Part shown: piece after piece, positions 15,902-23,475 of the stretch
Numbering within the stretch: position 1 is the first letter of the stretch
Layout of the letters: the number at the start of each line of letters is the position of its first letter
From: Anaerolineae bacterium
Lineage (GTDB): Bacteria > Chloroflexota > Anaerolineae > JAFGEY01
NCBI GenBank assembly: GCA_016931365.1
Contig: JAFGEY010000446.1
Span: 1-33,376 of the forward strand
Length of the DNA: 33,376 bases
Direction: 5' to 3'
The notes under the pieces: generated by a model
What the model saw: only the letters and a program-made list of their open reading frames with translations
Databases searched by the model: none
Told to the model about the DNA's origin: nothing
Program-made: the position numbers and the translations under genes

Positions 15902-16477
15902 TTATGCTTCCATCTGACTGACAGCGTCGTCTATCAATTGTTCAAGCTCTTGGACGGCGCCGCTGAACGAGATAAGCAGGTCGTCGTCGGCATCAGGTAC
16001 TGAGGGCATTTCGGCTGTACTATTTCTCTGCTCGCCGATTTCTCCTGCAATCACGCGCTCTAGCTGCTTTCCGGCGTGGCGGATCATCATTCGCGCCCAG
16101 CCAATCGGGATATCATTAGACGCTTTGACTAGCAATACAAGATATTGTCCTGCATCACAAATATAAAAATTAGATCTGGTTCCCTCACGAATCAGCATCT
16201 GGCACACCTGGTACTCGCCTGCGAGCCGGGCCATTTCCTGGCTAGCGATTTGCTCTCCGGTCACCAGAGCGCCCAGGGCAACAAGGTCGATTTGTCCGCG
16301 ATCGCCGCCGAACGAGATCACTTGCCCACTGCTATCTGTAAGCAGAACGAAATGTGCAGGAACAGTAGCAACAAGCTCAGCCAATATCTGATCAATGGCT
16401 TCATCTTGCACCGGCAAGATGGTGAGACCGTTTTGCAGATTGTGAACGCCCTGGTAGTGCGGGTTTGACATACACAT
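15902..16477 (-). CDS. Roadblock/LC7 protein
   Basis: A 191-residue protein with a classical Roadblock domain at about 30-145: HFVLLTDSSGQVISFGG, TGEQIASQEMARLAGEY, NFYICDAGQYLVLLVK. An acidic tail ends in helical residues. The start is taken at 16477, where AAAAGG lies four bases upstream; a second ATG two codons later (16471) is equally possible, while the reading from 16606 or 16531 has a poor ribosome site. It resembles the MglB-like protein in length and layout, so the operon holds at least two full Roadblock proteins of this type besides the fused forms. Confidence 0.82.
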   Translation of the reverse strand: MCMSNPHYQGVHNLQNGLTILPVQDEAIDQILAELVATVPAHFVLLTDSSGQVISFGGDRGQIDLVALGALVTGEQIASQEMARLAGEYQVCQMLIREGTRSNFYICDAGQYLVLLVKASNDIPIGWARMMIRHAGKQLERVIAGEIGEQRNSTAEMPSVPDADDDLLISFSGAVQELEQLIDDAVSQMEA

Positions 16478-16559
16478 TCTACCTTTTCCCCCACAATTTG
16501 ATGTCCGGTCAGGTTCGATTTGATGGTTCATCTGCCTTGACGGACAAATTTGACAAGGC

Positions 16560-17621
16560 TCACAATGTATCCGACGAGACCAATCCCTGTGCCATTGCCT
16601 CTTCAAAGGTCAATAGCCCCCTGGATGCGCTGCCGGAGTATGATGCTGTCTCGGGCGCGGCCAGATCGGAGGATACTTGTTGACCGGCGTTAACCTGTGT
16701 GGCCAGCTGCGCCGTCGCTTCTTGCAAGCTTTCCGATGGAGTGTCGTTTTGAAAAAGACCATCCATTTCTTCAAGGAGCGTCGCGCCAAATCCGTCGACA
16801 AGCATATCGCTGGCAAACAAGCCGGACGTCGATGTCTGATCGGTGGCCAGTTCCTGGAGCTTTTCGATGGCTCGTTTGGCATACAACCATACCGAACCCA
16901 ATCGGCTAGCTTGCGAGCGGCTGTCGAAAATAAACAGCAAGAACAGCGTTTCGCTCACCGTTGCCGAATACACGTGAAAACGATTACCTTCATGGTAGCT
17001 CAGGTTAAGAGCCTGTTGTTCTCCCAGAATCCGGCGCATTTCCAGTGTCGTGCTCAATCCACCGGCGACCAGCGCAGTCAAATTGGCCAGATTCAGTTCT
17101 GGAATGTCACCCAATCGAGCCAGGTTTTGCCCGGTTGAACCGCAGAGAAGGACAGTCTGCGCGCCTGTTGCAGCGAGTAGCCGGTCGAGCTGCTCCGTGA
17201 TTGCCTCAAAGGTTTCTTCCGAAAAGATGATCATGCCACTCGGCAAAAATGTAGGATCGGTAAAAGCCGTCTGGATAGCATCAAAAAGCACTTCCATTCG
17301 AAAGGGTTTGGTAATGTACCGATACGCGCGCAACCGTTCTGCTGCGCCTTTGATCTGTTCGTTGCCATAGGCGGTCATCAGAATCAGCCGCGTTTGAGGC
17401 CAGCGCCGTTGGACTCGGTAGAGCAGTTCAAGCCCGTTCATTTGGGGCATCCTAAAGTCGCTGATCACCAGGTCAAACGGCTGACTGGACATCTTGTTTA
17501 GCGCCTCAGCACCGGAAAGCGCCGCGTGAACATCGTATTCAGGGCCGAGTTCCACCAGGTTTTCGCGCGTAAAAAATGCGACGCTTTTTTCATCATCAAC
17601 GATCAGAATTCGCTTGACCAT
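16560..17621 (-). CDS. Receiver-Roadblock/LC7 fusion protein
   Basis: A 353-residue protein. Residues 3-125 form a receiver (acidic VDDE, Asp55 in LVISDFRMP, Lys in YITKPF). Residues about 150-265 carry a Roadblock/LC7 domain (AQTVLLCGSTGQNLARLG, LVAGGLSTTLEMRRILGE, LFLLFIFDSR), followed by an acidic, low-complexity tail. This fusion would let a kinase alter a Roadblock protein by phosphorylation and so act on the MglA-like GTPase encoded four genes on. The nearest kinase is the hybrid encoded just upstream. GAGGAAAG lies directly before the ATG at 17621; a longer N-terminus would have no such site. It is the first gene of the eight-gene unit. Confidence 0.87.
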   Translation of the reverse strand: MVKRILIVDDEKSVAFFTRENLVELGPEYDVHAALSGAEALNKMSSQPFDLVISDFRMPQMNGLELLYRVQRRWPQTRLILMTAYGNEQIKGAAERLRAYRYITKPFRMEVLFDAIQTAFTDPTFLPSGMIIFSEETFEAITEQLDRLLAATGAQTVLLCGSTGQNLARLGDIPELNLANLTALVAGGLSTTLEMRRILGEQQALNLSYHEGNRFHVYSATVSETLFLLFIFDSRSQASRLGSVWLYAKRAIEKLQELATDQTSTSGLFASDMLVDGFGATLLEEMDGLFQNDTPSESLQEATAQLATQVNAGQQVSSDLAAPETASYSGSASRGLLTFEEAMAQGLVSSDTL

Positions 17622-17682
17622 GGCTTTCCTCTCATTGGTCTGGGGCCATTTCGGCGATCCAATGTTAGGATACCACAAACCA

Positions 17683-17698
17683 GGGCATGCACATGCCC
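17683..17698. promoter_or_regulatory. Palindrome upstream of the receiver-Roadblock gene
   Basis: GGGCATGCACATGCCC is a perfect dyad with seven-base arms and a two-base centre. It lies about 60 bases before the first gene of the Roadblock operon. A weak extended -10 (TGG-TATCCT, hexamer 17672-17667) stands just downstream, which would put the dyad over the -35 region, as expected for an operator. Confidence 0.4.
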
Positions 17699-17710
17699 AA
17701 GATCATCACT

Positions 17711-17768
17711 GTTTTGTCCCAATCTCGGGACAAAACAAACCGGCTGGCTCTATACAGAGCCAGCCGGT
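17711..17768 (-). terminator. Tandem terminator hairpins after the OmpR-type regulator
   Basis: ACCGGCTGGCTCT (17739-17751) pairs over 13 bp with AGAGCCAGCCGGT (17756-17768), loop ATAC. On the minus strand it is followed by TTTGTTTTG, a good intrinsic terminator. A second hairpin follows at once, GTTTTGTCCC (17711-17720) with GGGACAAAAC (17727-17736). The pair ends the kinase/regulator unit and separates it from the Roadblock operon. Confidence 0.85.
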
Positions 17769-17795
17769 CGATGGGGGGAAAAGTCCAAAGTTGAT

Positions 17796-18620
17796 CTAGT
17801 TCTTTATGAACATATAGCCTCGTCCGTGAACGTTAACGATATAGGGCTTTCTATCATCAGCCTGCCCTAGTTTTTTGCGCAAACGCCACAGCACCGTCCG
17901 CATCGACTCACGGGCCACGGTTTCTGCCTCATCAACGCCGTGGACGTGCAAAACCATCTCGTGAAACGTCACTGGCCGATCCGAGCGTGCAATCAAGCAG
18001 ACCAAGAGACGGAACTCGGACGGAGAAAGCGAGATCGGATGGCCTCTTTTGGTCACAGTTTGGTGTTCGAGATCGACCAACAGTCCCCGGCCTTCAAACA
18101 ACGTTGAAGCCGGAGTCACCATTTGGGTAGCAGGCTCCTGGACCGAGAGCGCCTGCAAGTGGTGCGCCGTCTGCTCGATCAACTGCAGCATCGTTTCGCG
18201 CTGTTGTTCTTTGCGCCGCTGAGCCAACCCGCGTTCGATAGCTGCCAGCAGTTCGTCGGGCTGACATGGTTTGCTGAGAAAGTCGCACCCACCTCGGCGC
18301 ATCGCCGCCACCGCTGCATCGAGCGAACCATGTGCGGTGAGCATAATGATCGCCGGAGGAAGAGGCTGATTCTCAAGTTCGGCCATCACCTGCAGGCCAT
18401 TCATTCCGGTCATTTGCAGATCCAGGATGAGTACATCAGCCTGGTTTTGACCAAGCCAGGTCAGGGCTTTTTCGCCGCTGGATAATGCTGTAACCTGATA
18501 ACCATACAAACGCAATTCGTCGGCCAGGAACAAGCGGAGGGAGGGTTCATCGTCGACCAGCAGAATTCGCGCCTTTGAGCTTAACTGAACCGGTCCCGTT
18601 CCAGGTTTGCGCTCCATCAT
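17796..18620 (-). CDS. OmpR-type response regulator
   Basis: A 274-residue regulator. The receiver spans residues 17-135 (acidic VDDE, Asp67 in VLILDLQMT, Lys in FLSKPC). A linker leads to a winged-helix Trans_reg_C domain at about 175-272: LSPSEFRLLVCLIARSD, then RESMRTVLWRLRKKLG and VNVHGRGYMF. The start codon overlaps the TGA of the hybrid kinase gene (ATGA at 18620), so the two are translationally coupled and are a clear pair. A second ATG directly follows the first. Targets are unknown, but the dyad upstream of the Roadblock operon next door is a reasonable candidate. Confidence 0.93.
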   Translation of the reverse strand: MMERKPGTGPVQLSSKARILLVDDEPSLRLFLADELRLYGYQVTALSSGEKALTWLGQNQADVLILDLQMTGMNGLQVMAELENQPLPPAIIMLTAHGSLDAAVAAMRRGGCDFLSKPCQPDELLAAIERGLAQRRKEQQRETMLQLIEQTAHHLQALSVQEPATQMVTPASTLFEGRGLLVDLEHQTVTKRGHPISLSPSEFRLLVCLIARSDRPVTFHEMVLHVHGVDEAETVARESMRTVLWRLRKKLGQADDRKPYIVNVHGRGYMFIKN

Positions 18621-21073
18621 TGGATTTCATCCCCCCACCGAATAGGTAGAGTAACTATAAATGTCGCCCCCTGGCCGAGTTGACTTTCGACGGCGATCTG
18701 TCCACCGTGCTGTTCGACGATACTATAACTGATCGACAACCCCAAGCCGGTTCCTTCGGCTCTGGTCGTGTAGAAAGGCTCAAAAATCCGGGCGATGTGC
18801 TGCGGTTCGATGCCACAACCGGTATCGGCAAAGCTGATGCCGACCGTCGTTTCGGACTGAACGAACGTCGAGATCGTCAATGTGCCACCATCGGGCATTG
18901 CTGCGAGCGCATTCAAGATGAGATTCAGAAACACTTGTTTGAGCCGGTTAGCGACAGCTTGAATGAAAGGCAGATCATGTGCCCACCGGCGTTTGACGTT
19001 GACCTGGCTATGTTCGATCTTTTTTGCTGCCAGAGTCAAAATCTCATCGAGCAGAACATGCAGATCGACAGAGACGGCCAGGTCGGCTGAGGGGCGGTAA
19101 AAGCCCAGCATCCGTTCGACAATGCCGATCAGCCGATCAACTTCACGATCGGCGACATTGAGATACTGCTGCCGCTTTTCTTCTTCCAGTGCGGCTCGGT
19201 TCAACAGGCGCAGTCCACTGCTCAAAGCCTGGAGTGGATTGTTAATCTCGTGTGCCAATGAAGCAGCCAATCGACCTAACGCGGCCAGTTTCTCTGATTG
19301 AACTAGATGTGCTTGGGCTCGTTCTTGCCGTTCATAAAGATCGGCGTTTTCCAGTGCCAAAGCGGCCTGATCGGCCAATGTGGCAAACAACTGTTGGTCA
19401 TTGGCGTCAAATGCGTCGAGTATGGTGCTTTCTGCGTTGAGAACACCGATCGTGCATTCCTGAACCATCAATGGAACACACAGTTCGGAGCGGTTTCCAA
19501 TGCCCGTGTCGATGTACCGCTTTTCTTGGCTGACATCAGGAATATAGATCGGCTGACCTTCGCGAGCCACGGCGGCGGCGATCCCATTGGCGCTATTCAC
19601 CGGGATCGTCGTCAATTGAGATTGCTGGGCTGCGGCGGTGGCGCCTTGACGGATGAGTTGGTCGCCCATTTCGTTGATCAACCACAGATCGCAGATTTGA
19701 AAAGCCAACAAGTGCTCGGCGGCGTGGATAACTGCTTGGACGATTTCGGCTTTGTCGCGGCGAAGCACGAGTTCACGTCCAAGCAACTGGATTGCTTCTA
19801 GCCGTTCTTGGAGTTGGTGCTCAGCAGTCACGTCACGATAAGCCTCGACAACCTGATAAACTTGCCCAGCCGAATCAAACAAGGGAGAAGCAATAACGTC
19901 CAAGTACATTATCTCACCGGTCGGGCGGCGATGGGTATAGAGTCCGCGAGCAGAATGCTCGGAGCGCCAGACTTTAGCCACTAAACAGGGACTCGCTGGA
20001 TCTTGACATCGCGTATCGAGTTGATGTGTGATCTCATAGCACGGTCGACCGAGAATGGATGCCCGCGTTTGCATAGTGCGCTCTAAAAACGCCTGGTTGG
20101 CATCGACGATGGTGTATTGTTTGTCCAAAACGACAACTTGGTCATGCAAGCTATCCAGTGTTGCGCGAAAATGATCGCGTGCGGTGGTGATCTCGTGATA
20201 TAGGCGGGCATTTTCCAATGCTGTTGCGATTTGTCCGCCCACGATAGACAATATGTTCACATCACCGGGTGCAAAGGGCGGACGAGGAGACAAACGGCTT
20301 AAAAGCATAGCGCCTACCGTGCTTCCACCAAACCAAAGCGGTACACAGAGTTGAGCGGAAACAGTTGATTGGGTGTCTCCTGGTACACATATTGAAAACC
20401 GATCATCAGATACAGAGATGGGTTGAGGATTGGGTGAACAGAGAATTGTCTTGATATGTTCATGATCACTAGGAACACGCGCTTGTTCTACTTGCTTGAG
20501 CGAGAACCCAATGCCACTAATCGCGTGTAACTCGTCTTGTGCATCATTGAACACGAACAGCAATGCCCGATCGCATTGAAACTGATCAGCCACGGTCTCA
20601 ATCAACCGATTAGCCATCGCCGCAAGATCACCCTCGGTCATCAAAGTTTGGCTGATCTGGAGAATGGGCACCAAGATGCGAGAGCGCAGATTTTCTTGAT
20701 CCTGTCGATATTCAGCCAGCGCCTGGTCCACCTGTGCCAAAATCTCTTTCGGCTCAACAGGTTTGAGCAAAAAACGCCGGGCACCAACCTCAAGCGCGTC
20801 AATCGCGTTTTGTATAGTGCCGTATGCAGTCATTATGATTGTGGCGGTCGAGGGATTGTGGACTTTGGCTTGCCGGATTAGTGTGAGTCCATCTACTTTT
20901 GGCATAGCCAGATCAACAAGAATCAGGTCGAACGTTTCATGTTCAATGATGCTTTGCGCATTTTCTGCGCTAATACACTCTCGAACGGAATAGCCAGCTC
21001 GAGACAACGTCCGTGAACAGATTTGGACGATCGAGGCTTCATCGTCGACAACAAGAACGCGTTCTCCACTCAT
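18617..21073 (-). CDS. Receiver-GAF-PAS-GAF histidine kinase
   Basis: An 818-residue soluble kinase with an N-terminal receiver (residues 5-120; VVDDE, Asp54 in LILVDLAMP, Lys in FLLKPV). GAF domains lie at about 148-293 and 440-580, with a PAS domain at 302-418 between them that carries a cysteine-rich insert (DTRCQDPASPC). The kinase core has phospho-acceptor His608 in LAHEINNPLQ, N box LNLILNALAAMP, G1 DTGCGI, F box FEPFYTT and G2 GTGLGLSI. The receiver in front makes it both a target and a source of phosphoryl groups. AGGAA lies seven bases before the ATG. It overlaps the OmpR-type regulator gene, its probable target. Confidence 0.94.
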   Translation of the reverse strand: MSGERVLVVDDEASIVQICSRTLSRAGYSVRECISAENAQSIIEHETFDLILVDLAMPKVDGLTLIRQAKVHNPSTATIIMTAYGTIQNAIDALEVGARRFLLKPVEPKEILAQVDQALAEYRQDQENLRSRILVPILQISQTLMTEGDLAAMANRLIETVADQFQCDRALLFVFNDAQDELHAISGIGFSLKQVEQARVPSDHEHIKTILCSPNPQPISVSDDRFSICVPGDTQSTVSAQLCVPLWFGGSTVGAMLLSRLSPRPPFAPGDVNILSIVGGQIATALENARLYHEITTARDHFRATLDSLHDQVVVLDKQYTIVDANQAFLERTMQTRASILGRPCYEITHQLDTRCQDPASPCLVAKVWRSEHSARGLYTHRRPTGEIMYLDVIASPLFDSAGQVYQVVEAYRDVTAEHQLQERLEAIQLLGRELVLRRDKAEIVQAVIHAAEHLLAFQICDLWLINEMGDQLIRQGATAAAQQSQLTTIPVNSANGIAAAVAREGQPIYIPDVSQEKRYIDTGIGNRSELCVPLMVQECTIGVLNAESTILDAFDANDQQLFATLADQAALALENADLYERQERAQAHLVQSEKLAALGRLAASLAHEINNPLQALSSGLRLLNRAALEEEKRQQYLNVADREVDRLIGIVERMLGFYRPSADLAVSVDLHVLLDEILTLAAKKIEHSQVNVKRRWAHDLPFIQAVANRLKQVFLNLILNALAAMPDGGTLTISTFVQSETTVGISFADTGCGIEPQHIARIFEPFYTTRAEGTGLGLSISYSIVEQHGGQIAVESQLGQGATFIVTLPIRWGDEIQ

Positions 21074-21121
21074 AAAAAGTTCCTATGCACAAAAATGTCT
21101 GGGGATGGATTGACTACACAC

Positions 21122-21150
21122 ATTATATCATTGGATGTATTAATGAACAA
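21122..21150 (-). promoter_or_regulatory. Promoter of the hybrid kinase operon
   Basis: On the minus strand a consensus TATAAT (21127-21122) with TGA before it (extended -10) stands 17 bases from TTGTTC (21150-21145), a partial -35. It points at the kinase start 49 bases away. Confidence 0.6.
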
Positions 21151-21160
21151 GGCAATAACT

Positions 21161-21215
21161 TGGGTACAAGGTAGTTACCGATTATGCCCACAAAGGGCGG
21201 TCTGGGTGCAAGGCA
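21161..21215. repeat. Direct repeat pair upstream of the kinase promoter
   Basis: TGGGTACAAGGTA (21161-21173) and TGGGTGCAAGGCA (21203-21215) match at 11 of 13 positions and start 42 bases apart, four helical turns. They lie behind the -35 hexamer of the kinase promoter, the usual place for activator sites. Confidence 0.4.
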
Positions 21216-21239
21216 AGTCTTGACATAACCAGGTTCATT

Positions 21240-21903
21240 CTTTCCCGTCTCCGGCTGCTGGCCACGTCACCCAGCTACGCGCCGATGCGGGCGCGCGTCG
21301 CGGCTGTTATTCGACTCATCGCTGCGGGTGGGCGTCAACCTGCTGGTCACACCCGCGCTGATCGACGCGCTGGCGGAGATTTTTGCCCGCCTGTTGTCGC
21401 TGGGCGTTGGGCAAGCCACCTTGCTGCGCCCCAAGCCGCCGTCGCTGCCCGGCGGCGATGCGGCCTGGTACGCGGCCAACCGCCTGCGCCGCGCCGATCT
21501 GATCTGTCTGCGCCGTGTCCTGACCGCCTGGCAGGGCGCGCTCAGGCTGCACATCGACAGTGCGCTGGTCGGCCTGATGGGCGACGTTCCGCCGTCCAGG
21601 CTGCGGCAAAGGGGAGTCTATGGCTGCGCCCCTGGGCGGCGCATCTGCACCGTTTGGCCTGACGGGCAGGTGACGCCCTGCTCGTTCCTGGGCGACCTGG
21701 TCGCCGGAAACGCGCGCGAGATGCCCTTTGCCGTGTTGTGGGCGCGCGGCCAGGGCTGGGAACGCCTGCGCGATCCGGCCCGGCTGCCGGGCGGCCGCTG
21801 CGCCGGCTGCGCAGTCGCCGCTCAGTGCGGCGGCACGCGCTGCATCGCCCGCTGCGAGCAGGGCGATCTCGATGGCGGCGACGACGCCTGCGCCGGATCG
21901 TGA
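21240..21903 (+). pseudogene. Radical SAM/SPASM protein remnant
   Basis: Only the C-terminal half of a radical SAM protein is present. From 21328 one frame reads VGVNLLVTPALIDALAE and continues to a SPASM-like cysteine cluster: YGCAPGRRICTVWPDG, TPCSFLGD, GGRCAGCAVAAQCGG, TRCIARCEQ. The preceding stretch (about 21240-21320) encodes matching upstream residues (LLATSPSYAPMRARV) but one base out of frame, and the CxxxCxxC iron-sulfur domain is missing altogether. So the gene is truncated and frameshifted. It lies on the plus strand, opposite to its neighbours, next to a toxin-antitoxin pair, and is much richer in G+C than the kinase gene beside it. A short expressed protein starting at GTG 21328 (191 residues) cannot be excluded. 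Confidence 0.75.
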
Positions 21904-22110
21904 AGAATTTCGGAGGATCGCCGCATACCCTCGCACGGCGCGGTCCGGCGCACAAAACGGTGATGTCGAGTATGGCGTTATGGAATAACGAGGCGTGTTG
22001 ACCTCATCGCCGCTTCAACCCCAAGCATACCTATGTCGTTGAGATGCCGGGGAGCTTGAACGGCCGCGCTGCCATGCCCCGATCTCATCGAGCAGGCCAA
22101 GCACCAGCAG
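21904..22110. other. Gap between radical SAM remnant and toxin-antitoxin pair
   Basis: About 200 bases with no convincing gene, hairpin or repeat. Short open stretches exist on both strands but have neither a ribosome site nor a recognisable protein. It looks like decayed sequence. Confidence 0.5.
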
Positions 22111-22139
22111 TTGACAAAAATACGCCAATGGCGTATAAT
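22111..22139 (+). promoter_or_regulatory. Consensus promoter with embedded operator for the toxin-antitoxin pair
   Basis: TTGACA (22111-22116) and TATAAT (22134-22139) are both perfect hexamers with a 17-base spacer. The spacer holds the palindrome TACGCC-AAT-GGCGTA (22121-22135), whose right arm runs into the -10. A repressor bound there would block RNA polymerase, so autoregulation by the helix-turn-helix antitoxin is expected. Confidence 0.85.
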
Positions 22140-22166
22140 GCGTGTACAATTGGGAGTTGCCAACGG

Positions 22167-22484
22167 ATGATCATCATCGAAACCTCTGTCTTTACACGCC
22201 AGGTTCAAAGGCTGCTATCCGACGGCGAGTACCAGCAGCTGCAGGTCGCGCTGGTCGAACGCCCCGACCAGGGCGCGATCATCGTGGGCAGCGGTGGCAT
22301 CCGCAAGATGCGTTGGGCCGGGCAGGGGCGCGGCAAGCGTGGCGGTGTGCGTGTCATCTACTATTGGGCAAGCGCGCAGGATCAACTGCTGATGCTGTTT
22401 ATCTATACCAAGGGCGAACAGCAAGACTTGTCGCCCACTCAGGTGCAGATTTTGAGAAAGATCGTCGAGGAAGAGTACCCATGA
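22167..22484 (+). CDS. RelE/HigB-type toxin
   Basis: A 105-residue protein of the RelE/ParE toxin superfamily, which usually cleaves mRNA on the ribosome. Family features are IETSVFTRQVQRLL at the N-terminus, then GSGGIRKMRWAGQGRGKRGGVRVIYYW and LLMLFIYTKGEQQDLS, giving the basic core strand and the C-terminal helix (LRKIVEEEY). The ATG at 22167 is preceded by AACGG and lies about 20 bases beyond the expected transcript start. Its stop overlaps the antitoxin start by four bases (ATGA). The toxin-first order is that of higBA-like pairs. It looks intact. Confidence 0.88.
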   Translation: MIIIETSVFTRQVQRLLSDGEYQQLQVALVERPDQGAIIVGSGGIRKMRWAGQGRGKRGGVRVIYYWASAQDQLLMLFIYTKGEQQDLSPTQVQILRKIVEEEYP

Positions 22485-22804
22485 ACGAAGAATTGTTTGC
22501 AGAACTGGTGGCCAGCGTGCGCGAGGGAGGCGCTATTTTGCGCGGTGAGACCGCGCCGTCGCGCCAGTTTCTCATCGATGGGCTGGATGTCAAGGGCATC
22601 CGCGAGCGATACCAGCTTTCACAAGACCAGTTTGCATTGTTGATGGGCATCAGTGTCAAGACATTGCAGAATTGGGAGCAAGGTCGGCGTGTCCCCGAAG
22701 GGCCGGCGCGCGTTTTGCTCCAGGTTGTCGCCCGCCATCCCGATGCCGTGTGGGATGTGGTACGCTCGCCTACGCGCCTGGAATCAGTCACCTATCCCGA
22801 ATGA
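22481..22804 (+). CDS. nadS: NadS/HigA-type helix-turn-helix antitoxin
   Basis: A 107-residue DNA-binding antitoxin. Residues about 35-90 form a Cro/C1-type helix-turn-helix (IRERYQLSQDQFALLMG, then SVKTLQNWEQGRR), and the N-terminus with ILRGETAPSRQF is typical of NadS proteins found next to RelE-like toxins. It would neutralise the toxin and repress the shared promoter. The start overlaps the toxin stop (ATGA), so the two are coupled. Confidence 0.9.
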   Translation: MNEELFAELVASVREGGAILRGETAPSRQFLIDGLDVKGIRERYQLSQDQFALLMGISVKTLQNWEQGRRVPEGPARVLLQVVARHPDAVWDVVRSPTRLESVTYPE

Positions 22805-22876
22805 ACCGGAACTGAACAAGGTGGGTGAAGACCTGGTCAATTCGACGCATCGAATATCGTACCTATACAAATGACA

Positions 22877-22910
22877 GGCCGCCGGTGGCATATGCCACCG
22901 GCGGCCTTTT
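22877..22910 (+). terminator. Intrinsic terminator of the toxin-antitoxin operon
   Basis: GGCCGCCGGTGGCAT (22877-22891) and ATGCCACCGGCGGCC (22892-22906) are exact complements, giving a very G+C-rich hairpin followed by TTTT on the plus strand. It lies about 70 bases after the antitoxin stop and just before the end of the converging minus-strand gene. Confidence 0.9.
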
Positions 22911-22934
22911 CGTTCCCGGGTTTCCTGGCCGCGG

Positions 22935-23426
22935 TTAACAGTCTTGCGGCGGTTCGTCCTGGCGCGCCCGAGCCAGCGTGAGGTCTTGCATCATCTCGCC
23001 AAGGGCGGCGGTGAGCTGGCCGGCGGCGATGACGTGCGCCTGAACGCGGCTTTGCAGGCTGTCCAGGTCGCGGCGGGCGTCGACGCGCGCACAGGCCAGG
23101 CCGGCCGCCCGAGACTCGGCGCGCTCACGCGCGCGCTGCATCTCAAAACAGGCAGCCAGGAGGCCGGCCAGAGCCGCCGTCAGACTGCGCGCGACCTCGA
23201 CCGGATCGTCGCCGGCCAGAACGCGCTGCCGGGCCTGGCTGAACACATCCAGGACAGGCACATGCGTCCGATCGGGCGTCAAGGGCGCTCCAGAGGGCGT
23301 GACGATCTCGATCTCGCTCAACCGGGCGAGCGCGCGCTGTTCGAACGCGCCGTCCAGTTCGCCGAGCCAATCGGCCAACACTTGCTGCGCCGGGGTCAGA
23401 ACGGGTGAATCAGGGGTGGATTTCAT
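22935..23426 (-). CDS. Hypothetical helical protein
   Basis: A 163-residue protein that I do not recognise. It is rich in alanine, arginine and leucine and is probably almost all helix; residues about 100-150 have coiled-coil character (ERAESRAAGLACARV, then QSRVQAHVIAAGQLTAAL). There is no signal peptide or membrane segment. AAGGAG lies eight bases before the ATG, so it is very likely translated. It is the last minus-strand gene of the plasmid-like block and ends close to the converging toxin-antitoxin terminator. Confidence 0.7.
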   Translation of the reverse strand: MKSTPDSPVLTPAQQVLADWLGELDGAFEQRALARLSEIEIVTPSGAPLTPDRTHVPVLDVFSQARQRVLAGDDPVEVARSLTAALAGLLAACFEMQRARERAESRAAGLACARVDARRDLDSLQSRVQAHVIAAGQLTAALGEMMQDLTLARARQDEPPQDC

Positions 23427-23475
23427 CGAAAATGCTCCTTTTCAGTTAAAAGAATAAATGGATGGTTAAAACCAA

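Noticed and set aside
15860..16535. Duplication of the start of a Roadblock gene
   Set aside because: TTTGATGGTTCAT occurs near 15860 and 16520, both reading MNHQ on the minus strand, but similarity stops after a few codons and is too short to support a duplication.
21074..22166. Integration site in a tRNA gene
   Set aside because: I looked for a tRNA-like cloverleaf or matching direct repeats at both ends of the plasmid-like block and found none.
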